Source of the DNA: Paludibacter sp.
GTDB lineage: Bacteria > Bacteroidota > Bacteroidia > Bacteroidales > Paludibacteraceae
Direction of reading: 5' to 3'
DNA: 64,000 nt
Assembly: GCA_019163375.1 (NCBI GenBank)
Contig: JAFLKK010000007.1
Location: 124,001-188,000, forward strand
Shown: positions 37,979 to 45,074 of the stretch, one piece after another
Layout: every line of letters starts with the position of its first letter
How positions within the stretch are numbered: the first letter of the stretch is position 1
The notes under the pieces: model-generated
The model's input: only the letters and a program-made list of their open reading frames with translations
Databases searched by the model: none
Told to the model about the DNA's origin: nothing
Made by a program: the position numbers and the translations under genes

Positions 37979-39931
37979 ATGATTGACCAAGCTACCATAG
38001 ACCGAATAACCGATGCCGCACAAATACAAGATGTGGTATCTGATTACGTTACACTGAAAAAACGCGGAGTAAACCTACTCGGACTCTGTCCGTTTCATGG
38101 TGAAAAGACGCCGTCGTTTATCGTGTCGCCGGGTAAAGGTATTTTCAAATGTTTTGGTTGCGGTAAAGGGGGTAATGCCGTGCACTTTATCATGGGGCAC
38201 GAGCAAATATCGTACTATGAAGCGCTAAAGTTTCTGGCAAAAAAATACAATATCGAGGTTCAGGAGCGTGAGCTTAGCCCCGAAGAAATGGCGGTGCGCA
38301 ACGACCGCGAAAGTATGTTTCTGGTCAACGAGTTTGCACAAAAGCATTTCAGTCACACGCTGCACCATCATATCGACGGTAAAGCTATCGGACTAAGCTA
38401 TTTCCGCGAACGTGGCTTCCGCGATGACATTGTTCAAAAATTCCAACTTGGCTATAGTCTCGATCAACGCGACGCCTTTACACAAGCCGCACTAAAAGCC
38501 GGATACAATAAAGAATTTCTTGTAAAAACGGGACTGACTTTCGAGGGCGAAAACAACTACGTGGCCGACCGTTTCCGTGGTCGGGTTATGTTCCCTGTTC
38601 ATTCACTTTCGGGAAAAGTAGTTGCATTCGGTGGTCGAATTCTGAAAAAGGACGATAAAACAGCCAAATATGTCAACTCTCCCGAATCGGAAATCTATCA
38701 TAAAAGCAATGAGCTTTACGGTATTTATTTCGCGAAGCAAGCCATTGTAAAACAAGACCGTTGCTATCTGGTGGAAGGATATACCGATGTAATATCGATG
38801 CATCAAAGTGGCATCGAAAATGTTGTATCTTCTTCGGGAACTTCACTTACGCCGGGGCAAATACGGCTGATTCACCGTTTTACCGAAAACGTAACGGTTA
38901 TTTACGACGGCGATGCGGCCGGTATCAAAGCGTCCATTCGCGGTATCGATTTATTATTGGAAGAAGGACTGAATATCAAAGTGCTTCTCCTCCCCGATGG
39001 CGATGACCCCGACTCCTTTGCCCGCAAACATAATGCATCCGATTTCATTGAGTACGTAAATAAAAACTCTTCGGATTTTATTCGTTTCAAAACCAATTTA
39101 CTGTTGGCCGATGCAGGCAATGACCCTGTAAAACGGGCAGGTTTGGTATTGGACATTGTAAACAGTATTGCCATTATACCCAACAGCATTATCCGTGGTG
39201 AATACGTAAAAGAATGTAGCGCATTGCTCAACGTGGATGAAGCCATGCTTTATCACCAAATCAACACGCTGAAAAGTACGGAACAAGAAAAAAACGCCAA
39301 TCGCCGACAAAACGATGGTCCCCCCATTCCCCATTTCGAAGATATGGACGATGGTGGTGGTCAAATGGCTAGTCCATCGAGATTCGAGAATGAGGAACGT
39401 ACTATTTTACAAGTATTGGTAAAATATGGTGATAAATTATTCTTTTATGCCGATGCAGAAAATCAACATCCGGTTACGGTAGGCGATTATATTCTGGAAG
39501 AACTGGAGCGCGATCAGCTCCTGTTCGAAAACCGATTGCATGCCAAAATATTGGAAGAGTACAAACATAATTTTAGAAACGAAGGGTTTATAGCCGAGCG
39601 TTTCTTTCTGTATCATTCCAATGGTGAAATAAGCTTGCTGACCGCTGATTTAATCTCAGAAAAATACACCCTGAGCCGTATTCATTCGAAAGTGAAAAAA
39701 GTAGAAGAAGATACCGACCGCTTTATCGATTTAATCCCACGGGTCGTTTTTGAATTTAAAAATAGTCATATTTTGGCTATTATTAAACAAAAACTCATTG
39801 AGATGAAAAATGCGAACGACATTAAGAACCATAAATTAGTAGACGAGATAATGTACGAGATCGGTCAACTGGAAGTGGTAAAAAAACAACTCTCTAAAAC
39901 ACTTGGAGAGCGTATAATAATAAAAATATAG
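37979..39931 (+). CDS. dnaG: DNA primase
   Basis: Primase makes RNA primers at the replication fork. The 650-residue protein has the CHC2 zinc ribbon (Cys37, His40, Cys58, Cys61 in CPFH and CFGCGKGG). The catalytic core includes the Toprim motif YLVEGYTDVISMHQSG (about residues 261-276) and the acidic YDGDAAGIKAS (about 308-318). The C-terminal helicase-binding region is longer and less conserved. Length is normal. The start is well placed before the zinc domain. Confidence 0.96.
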   Translation: MIDQATIDRITDAAQIQDVVSDYVTLKKRGVNLLGLCPFHGEKTPSFIVSPGKGIFKCFGCGKGGNAVHFIMGHEQISYYEALKFLAKKYNIEVQERELSPEEMAVRNDRESMFLVNEFAQKHFSHTLHHHIDGKAIGLSYFRERGFRDDIVQKFQLGYSLDQRDAFTQAALKAGYNKEFLVKTGLTFEGENNYVADRFRGRVMFPVHSLSGKVVAFGGRILKKDDKTAKYVNSPESEIYHKSNELYGIYFAKQAIVKQDRCYLVEGYTDVISMHQSGIENVVSSSGTSLTPGQIRLIHRFTENVTVIYDGDAAGIKASIRGIDLLLEEGLNIKVLLLPDGDDPDSFARKHNASDFIEYVNKNSSDFIRFKTNLLLADAGNDPVKRAGLVLDIVNSIAIIPNSIIRGEYVKECSALLNVDEAMLYHQINTLKSTEQEKNANRRQNDGPPIPHFEDMDDGGGQMASPSRFENEERTILQVLVKYGDKLFFYADAENQHPVTVGDYILEELERDQLLFENRLHAKILEEYKHNFRNEGFIAERFFLYHSNGEISLLTADLISEKYTLSRIHSKVKKVEEDTDRFIDLIPRVVFEFKNSHILAIIKQKLIEMKNANDIKNHKLVDEIMYEIGQLEVVKKQLSKTLGERIIIKI

Positions 39932-39933
39932 GA

Positions 39934-40704
39934 ATGATTCTTTTCGACCAACTCATTTTCGGACCCATTCATAGTCGCCGCTTGGGACTTTCGCTCGGCG
40001 TAAATCTGCTACCCACTGATGCAAAAATATGCTCGTTCGACTGCATTTATTGCGAATGTGGCTTCAACACCACTATGCAAGACTCACCCATTCCAAGCCG
40101 TGAGCAAGTGTATCTGGCACTCGAAGCAAAACTAAAGGAGATGGTGGAAGAAGGTCAGATACCTGATGTAATCACATTTGCCGGAAATGGAGAACCTACA
40201 CTTCACAAAGATTTCGAAGGCATTATTGACGACACCATAGCGTTGCGCAACAAGTTCTGCCCAACAGCCAAAGTTAGCGTGCTTTCCAATTCTACGCGCA
40301 TACACAAACCGCATGTTTTTAGCGCATTGAATAAAGTAGACAACAACATCCTAAAGTTTGACTCTGCCATTGAACGTACCATGCAATTAATGGACAGACC
40401 AACCGGAAAACACATCAACGTAAGTTGGTTTATTGAACATTTAAAGAAATTCGAAGGACGTTTAATTATTCAAACCATGTTTTTACGTGGCGAAATAAAC
40501 GGCGAAAGACTCGACAATACTACCGACGAGGAAGTGGAAGCTTGGCTCAATGCATTGGAGGAAATCCGCCCGCAACAAGTAATGATTTACTCGCTCGACC
40601 GCGAAGCACCAACTCAGAACCTCGAAAAAGCAACGGTTGAAGAACTAAACCTTATAGCCGCAAAAATCAGAGAGCGGGGATTTGACGTATCGGTGGCGGG
40701 ATAA
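39934..40704 (+). CDS. radical SAM protein (COG0731-like)
   Basis: This 256-residue protein has the radical SAM cluster motif CSFDCIYC, a CX3CX2C pattern with Cys33, Cys37 and Cys40, near the N-terminus. It continues with TFAGNGEPTLHKDFEG (about residues 87-102), VSVLSNSTRIHKPHV and ALNKVDNNILKFDSA. It binds a 4Fe-4S cluster and cleaves S-adenosylmethionine, but its substrate is unknown. The gene starts 2 nt after the dnaG stop, so the two are co-transcribed. Confidence 0.87.
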   Translation: MILFDQLIFGPIHSRRLGLSLGVNLLPTDAKICSFDCIYCECGFNTTMQDSPIPSREQVYLALEAKLKEMVEEGQIPDVITFAGNGEPTLHKDFEGIIDDTIALRNKFCPTAKVSVLSNSTRIHKPHVFSALNKVDNNILKFDSAIERTMQLMDRPTGKHINVSWFIEHLKKFEGRLIIQTMFLRGEINGERLDNTTDEEVEAWLNALEEIRPQQVMIYSLDREAPTQNLEKATVEELNLIAAKIRERGFDVSVAG

Positions 40705-40711
40705 TAAATAC

Positions 40712-40815
40712 AATGTGGTAATGTGGTAATGTGATGAAAAAATGGAATGATTAGTTTCGACGGCATATTTCAATTACCACATCATCAAATCACCAAATCA
40801 CCACATCATCACATC
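40712..40815. repeat. inverted arrays of 8-nt repeats upstream of 40816
   Basis: Three head-to-tail units of AATGTGGT type (40712-40735) are followed by 40 nt and then five units of A(C/T)CA(C/A)ATC type (40776-40815). The second array is the near reverse complement of the first and ends exactly at the ATG of the next gene. In RNA the two arrays could pair into a long imperfect hairpin over the start region. Confidence 0.75.
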
Positions 40816-41757
40816 ATGACAGTATTAATTTGTCCGTTAAACTGGGGATTGGGACACGCCACCCGCTGCGTACCTATCATCCGAAAACTCATGGCTGAAG
40901 GTCATGAGCCGGTGGTGGTTGCTGATGGCTATCCGCTGCAATTCCTGCGGCAAGAGTTCCCTACTCTCCGTTTCATTGAACTTCCGTCCTATTCGGTTTA
41001 TTATGCATCGGGTTCGTCGCAGATTGGTGCTATGCTGGTCAATTCCCCCTCCATTGTACGTGGTATTATAAATGAACACTGCTGGCTCAGCAATCTACTC
41101 CAAACCGAGCATTTCGATCAGGTTATCTCCGACAACCGTTTTGGAATGTGGAACAAGCGCGTCCATTCCATTTACATCACCCACCAATTAATGATAAAAA
41201 TGCCTCAGGGATTGAAATTCCTCGAGCCATTGGTGCATTTTATTCATAAAACTTTTATCAATAGGTATGATGAATGCTGGATTCCCGACACCAAAGAAAA
41301 CGGTGGTCTATCCGGCGATTTAGCTCACAAATATCCTTTGCCCCGTAATGCAAGGTTTATCGGCACATTATCACGATTTCAAGGAATGGAAACTACTATT
41401 CCAACAACCAATTATGACGTAGTGGCAATAGTTTCTGGCATTGAGCCACAACGAACATTATTTGAGAAGAGTTTAATTTTTAAATATCGGAACAGAGCTG
41501 AGAAAGTCCTGATTGTAGGTGGGCAGCCGCAGCAAAAGGAAACTAAAAAGCAAACCGGAAACATAACGCTTGTATCTCACCTTCCTACTCATGAACTGGC
41601 TACAGCCCTTCTCGGAGCAACGAAAATCATTTCCCGCTCGGGTTATTCAACTATCATGGACTTAGATGCATTGAAATGTATGCAAAAAGCCGAATTCATT
41701 CCCACACCCGGGCAGACTGAGCAAGAGTATTTATTTTCAATTCATTGCTTAAAATAA
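40816..41757 (+). CDS. GT-B-like glycosyltransferase, possibly C-terminally shortened
   Basis: With the ATG at 40816 the protein has 313 residues and starts MTVLICPLNWGLGHATRCVP, the typical first strand and glycine loop of this group. The earlier in-frame ATG at 40747 lies in the repeat region and is unlikely. A donor-site region holds VLIVGGQPQQKETK, VSHLPTHELATALLGATKII and SRSGYSTIMDLDAL. The end PTPGQTEQEYLFSIHCLK looks abrupt: related proteins, as I recall them, continue beyond the G-Q-x-E-Q-E-Y motif. It may be shortened. The target is unknown. Confidence 0.65.
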   Translation: MTVLICPLNWGLGHATRCVPIIRKLMAEGHEPVVVADGYPLQFLRQEFPTLRFIELPSYSVYYASGSSQIGAMLVNSPSIVRGIINEHCWLSNLLQTEHFDQVISDNRFGMWNKRVHSIYITHQLMIKMPQGLKFLEPLVHFIHKTFINRYDECWIPDTKENGGLSGDLAHKYPLPRNARFIGTLSRFQGMETTIPTTNYDVVAIVSGIEPQRTLFEKSLIFKYRNRAEKVLIVGGQPQQKETKKQTGNITLVSHLPTHELATALLGATKIISRSGYSTIMDLDALKCMQKAEFIPTPGQTEQEYLFSIHCLK

Positions 41758-41800
41758 AAAAAAGCGCTGAGAAATTCTAATAAAAGAAATTTCTCAGCGC
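41756..41800 (-). terminator. terminator between convergent genes
   Basis: A perfect 13-bp stem (41764-41776 with 41788-41800) is followed on the minus strand by eight Ts (41756-41763). It lies 49 nt after the stop of the minus-strand gene at 41849. It also begins next to the stop codon of the plus-strand gene, so it could act for both. Confidence 0.85.
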
Positions 41801-41848
41801 ATGCAATTTTAAAAAAAACTAAACAAACTCTACTTTCATACTTGGTTA

Positions 41849-43276
41849 TTATCTTCTTCCGGAGGAGTTATTGTCGTTTGAGCGACTTCCTCTGCTGTTA
41901 TTATCTGAACTTTTATTGTTGTCTGAGCTTCTGCTATTGTCCGAAGAAGTACGTGCGGGTTTAGATTCGGCACTACGGCTTGGTTGACTGGCAGCAGGAG
42001 TATTTCGAGGTGAATTATCACGTGTCACTGAAGGAGCTGTTCGGGTTTCCGTATTCGAGTTTCTTGCAGGTGCTTGATATGATTCACGACTTGGTTGTTC
42101 AACTCTGGGTGTTCTGTTTTCAGAATTTCTGGCCGGAGTTTGGTACGACTCACGACTCGGTTGATTTACCCTTGGAGCAGCGTTTTGATTATTAGAAGGT
42201 GCGCTGGGAGTACTATTTGAGTTTTGGTATGTTCCACGAGCCGGTTGATTTACTCTCGATCCATTGTTATTATTACCTTCATTCGATGGTCTTCTTACCG
42301 ATTCCGAATTTTGACTACGGTTCGAATTGCTATTCCGACTTGAATTATCTGAAGGCGAATAGGTCCTATTGGTCGAATTACGATCGTAAGTATTTGATCT
42401 TGAGCCCTGATTACTATTTACTCTTGATCCATCCATGTCGTAAGTTGATCGTGTAGTTCTGCGGCCGGATTCGTTGCCCGTACGGATTTTCAAATTTTTG
42501 TCATTCGATGTTCTGCTCGACTGCATATAATACCTGTTAGTCACATTTGCGTTACGAGAACTGAAATTACGATCCGGATATCTTTTAGCATAATCATTTC
42601 TTCCAATTGAGCTGTGCATACTTTCGTAATACGAACTGCGTCGGCGATCGCTATAGTAATAGCTGTGATTACGATTAATGTGCCTATCGATATGTGACAT
42701 ATAAATGTTTACTTCGAAAGGGCGACGGTTGTGATAATACCTTGGATAATATCCCCAATAGTAAGGTGATGACCAACGTTGATAGGAACTACCCCAAAAG
42801 AATGAGAATATTGAAGGCGTGCTTACATACATTGGTTCGATAATATAATTGTTACCGTACAAATATGGGTCTCCAATTACCTGAACATAGGTTTTTTGGT
42901 AACGGGTACGATCAACCACAATGCTCGCCACATCTTGATATACATCTCTGTCCAAGACAGCCTGTACAACTACCAGGTGAACATTGTTTTCGGACGACTC
43001 AATAACACGTAAGTAATCTACTTCGCCATCATTGTTCAAGTCAAGATTTGAAATTTGAGCGTCATAATCGTTCAATCTCATTTCAAATTCTTCTAAGTCA
43101 CGCGATTCTCCAAATATTGAAGCTACCGCTTGTAAATCGAGATTGTAGCTAATGTCGTTGCTCTGTGCCTGAACATTTATGTTTCTTTGAGGTGCATATG
43201 CAACGTTTCCTTGTGCTACACATTGTGTGGTTGTAAATAAAATCCCCACTAATAAGACTGCTGCTGTTGGTTTCAT
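41849..43276 (-). CDS. secreted Ser/Asn/Arg-rich low-complexity protein
   Basis: With the ATG at 43276 it has 475 residues and a signal peptide (MKPTAAVLLVGILFTTTQCVAQG). The ordered N-terminal part (about residues 25-200) includes SIFGESRDLEEFEMRLNDYD, LNNDGEVDYLRVIESSENN and VVVQAVLDRDVYQDVA. The second half is disordered: Ser, Asn, Arg, Pro, with repeats such as PRVNQP-R-YQ and PSRESYQ. A calcium-like DLNNDGEVDYL stretch resembles an EF-hand or dockerin loop but stands alone. The role is unknown; surface location is likely. Confidence 0.7.
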   Translation of the reverse strand: MKPTAAVLLVGILFTTTQCVAQGNVAYAPQRNINVQAQSNDISYNLDLQAVASIFGESRDLEEFEMRLNDYDAQISNLDLNNDGEVDYLRVIESSENNVHLVVVQAVLDRDVYQDVASIVVDRTRYQKTYVQVIGDPYLYGNNYIIEPMYVSTPSIFSFFWGSSYQRWSSPYYWGYYPRYYHNRRPFEVNIYMSHIDRHINRNHSYYYSDRRRSSYYESMHSSIGRNDYAKRYPDRNFSSRNANVTNRYYMQSSRTSNDKNLKIRTGNESGRRTTRSTYDMDGSRVNSNQGSRSNTYDRNSTNRTYSPSDNSSRNSNSNRSQNSESVRRPSNEGNNNNGSRVNQPARGTYQNSNSTPSAPSNNQNAAPRVNQPSRESYQTPARNSENRTPRVEQPSRESYQAPARNSNTETRTAPSVTRDNSPRNTPAASQPSRSAESKPARTSSDNSRSSDNNKSSDNNSRGSRSNDNNSSGRR

Positions 43277-43433
43277 AATCGTAAGTATTAAGCGGTGAAT
43301 AATTGTTTCCTGATATTGATTAAGTGCTTTCATTTATTTGTATCTATGCATAACCAATTATTGTGCCAAACTTCAATCTGCATTAAACTCTGAATATTTA
43401 TTATTAATTTACAGCTATAAATCAACAATATAA

Positions 43434-43441
43434 CAAAAATA
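43434..43441 (-). promoter_or_regulatory. candidate -7 element of the low-complexity protein gene
   Basis: The minus strand reads TATTTTTG, 157 nt upstream of the preferred start codon. No -33 box is evident. Confidence 0.3.
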
Positions 43442-43546
43442 CATCTATCAATAATTACCTATTCATTTAAACTTAAAACGGATCTACAATTATAATTATG
43501 GAAAATGAATCGGACTTTACCATAACAAGCAAAGACTATTTTTTCT

Positions 43547-43554
43547 TATCTTTG
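43547..43554 (+). promoter_or_regulatory. candidate -7 element TATCTTTG (plus strand)
   Basis: TATCTTTG followed by CA is a common form of the Bacteroidetes -7 element. It lies 268 nt before the CvpA-like start, leaving a long leader or a separate RNA. No TTG at the normal -33 position. Confidence 0.45.
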
Positions 43555-43569
43555 CATCAAACACTTTCC

Positions 43570-43609
43570 AAAAAAAATATCGGTTAAAGTTTGGAATACT
43601 TAACGATAT
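43570..43609 (-). terminator. minus-strand terminator with no protein gene upstream
   Basis: A 12-bp stem with two bulges (43577-43590 with 43598-43609) and a 7-nt loop is followed on the minus strand by at least seven Ts. The only sequence it could terminate is the structured segment at 43610-43795, because the next protein gene to the right is on the plus strand. Confidence 0.6.
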
Positions 43610-43795
43610 ACTTCTAACACAATAGAGCACATAGAAATTCTTAAAAAAAAGACTTAGTTAACTTAGTAAAAGTATCAAGCGACACTTTTAAATCGCTGAA
43701 ATTACCCCGTTGTCAGGGATGTTCCATATCTACCTGCTCGCGGTAAGCAGACGCTGTGTGATGAGAAACATATTAATAACATTTGTCGGATACTT
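43610..43795. ncRNA. candidate structured RNA, rod-like, strand uncertain
   Basis: No protein is likely here. A 12-bp closing stem pairs 43670-43676 and 43680-43684 with 43784-43795, enclosing nested pairs: ATGTT (43719-43723) with AACAT (43767-43771) and CTGCT (43734-43738) with AGCAG (43746-43750). The outline, a long rod with a wide internal bubble, recalls 6S RNA, but I cannot confirm it. A weak hairpin plus eight Ts at 43643-43667 and the terminator at 43570-43609 favour the minus strand; the TATCTTTG at 43547-43554 favours plus. Confidence 0.3.
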
Positions 43796-43822
43796 AAATT
43801 AAAAAAAGACAAACACGAAAGA

Positions 43823-44335
43823 ATGAATTCATTGGATCTATTTTTGCTTATTCCCATAACATTGGGATTTATTTTTGGTCTTTTCAAAGGTTTAATAAAG
43901 GAGCTCATTTCTTTAGTAGCCATCATTGCAGGCATTTTTGGCGCCAAACTCTTCGCTCCACTTGTTTCTGAGATACTAATAAATACCTTCGCCTTCTCGC
44001 CCGCCACTGCGCGCCCTACTGCATATATTATTCTATTTATTGCCATCGGCATTGGATTATTAATGGCAGCCAACGCCATAGACAAGATATTCGATTCACT
44101 ATCCTTAGGAGGATTAAACAAACTACTGGGTGGAATTTTTGGAGCTCTGAAATATGCATTGATTGTAAGCGTATTGCTCAATGTTTTTGATGCACTGGAT
44201 AGTCGATTCAGCATCGTAAAATATCAAACAAAAGAGAATTCTATAGCTTACAAACCATTAATGAAATTTGGGCCTGCTTTGTGGGAAGAAACAAAACTAC
44301 AGAATAAAAAGCCAAACAACGTTGGCCAAAACTAA
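43823..44335 (+). CDS. CvpA-family membrane protein
   Basis: This 170-residue protein has four membrane segments (about residues 5-22, 26-50, 66-86 and 104-122) and matches the CvpA family start, LDLFLLIPITLGFIFGLFKG. It also has the short cytosolic IDKIFDSLSLGGLNKLLGGIFGAL stretch between later helices. CvpA proteins are linked to colicin V production and to envelope homeostasis, but the mechanism is not settled. It is 60 nt upstream of rnhB. Confidence 0.83.
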   Translation: MNSLDLFLLIPITLGFIFGLFKGLIKELISLVAIIAGIFGAKLFAPLVSEILINTFAFSPATARPTAYIILFIAIGIGLLMAANAIDKIFDSLSLGGLNKLLGGIFGALKYALIVSVLLNVFDALDSRFSIVKYQTKENSIAYKPLMKFGPALWEETKLQNKKPNNVGQN

Positions 44336-44395
44336 ATTATTCAGTTGCTGTAAAAACGAAAAATCAGATAGTATCAGTAAGGTATTCTATTTTTA

Positions 44396-45064
44396 ATGGA
44401 TAAAAATATCGTCAAAAAACAAGCAAAAGCTAACACGACTGAGTCCCGACAGGGTCTGATGGGCAATTTATCAACCTTCACACTGGAATGTGGTTGCGAC
44501 GAGGCTGGGCGAGGGTGCCTTGCCGGTCCGGTGGTGGCAGCAGCTGTTATTCTACCTATAGATTTTGAGTGCCCGTTGCTAAATGACTCCAAGCAACTTA
44601 CCGAACAGCAACGGGAAGCCCTCAGACCGATCATTGAAAAAGAAGCGCTGGCCTGGGCTGTGGCAGAAGTGGACAACCATGAGATTGATGAAATAAATAT
44701 TCTGAATGCTTCCATCCTGGCCATGCATCGTGCAGTGCAAAAACTCGCCACTCGCCCCGAATTTATAATTGTGGATGGAAACAGATTTAAACCTTTCGAA
44801 GATATACCCCATCAAACTATAGTGAAAGGCGATAGCAAATATCTTTCTATTGCAGCTGCTTCGGTACTGGCCAAAACTCATAGAGATGAACTTATGCAAA
44901 CCTTACACGCTGAGTTTCCTCATTTCGATTGGGATAAAAACAAAGCTTACCCCACATTGAAACATCGTGCTTCGATACGCGAACACGGCACAACCGGCTA
45001 TCACAGAATGACTTTTAATTTACTTGGTGGTGAGAAAAAGGGAGTGAAAAAGCGAAAAAAATAA
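44396..45064 (+). CDS. rnhB: Ribonuclease HII
   Basis: RNase HII cuts the RNA strand of RNA-DNA hybrids and starts removal of misincorporated ribonucleotides. The 222-residue protein has the GCDEAGRG motif (Asp35, Glu36 in this numbering) with two further acidic residues in [13 protein letters not shown] and FIIVDGNRF. The end, [15 protein letters not shown], fits the family. A shorter start at the ATG at 44459 is possible because the first 20 residues are not conserved. Confidence 0.95.
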   Translation: MDKNIVKKQAKANTTESRQGLMGNLSTFTLECGCDEAGRGCLAGPVVAAAVILPIDFECPLLNDSKQLTEQQREALRPIIEKEALAWAVAEVDNHEIDEINILNASILAMHRAVQKLATRPEFIIVDGNRFKPFEDIPHQTIVKGDSKYLSIAAASVLAKTHRDELMQTLHAEFPHFDWDKNKAYPTLKHRASIREHGTTGYHRMTFNLLGGEKKGVKKRKK

Positions 45065-45074
45065 TCACCCCGAT

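Noticed and set aside
40712-40815. CRISPR array
   Set aside because: The units are 8 nt, with no spacers and no cas genes nearby; they are simple short repeats.
43610-43795. SRP RNA or tmRNA at this place
   Set aside because: The conserved SRP domain IV (GGAA loop with AGCAG in the proper context) and the tmRNA start and tag sequence are absent.
43702-44214. 170-codon open frame on the minus strand opposite the CvpA-like gene
   Set aside because: It is a shadow of the CvpA-like gene; the plus-strand frame has the expected membrane pattern and family start.
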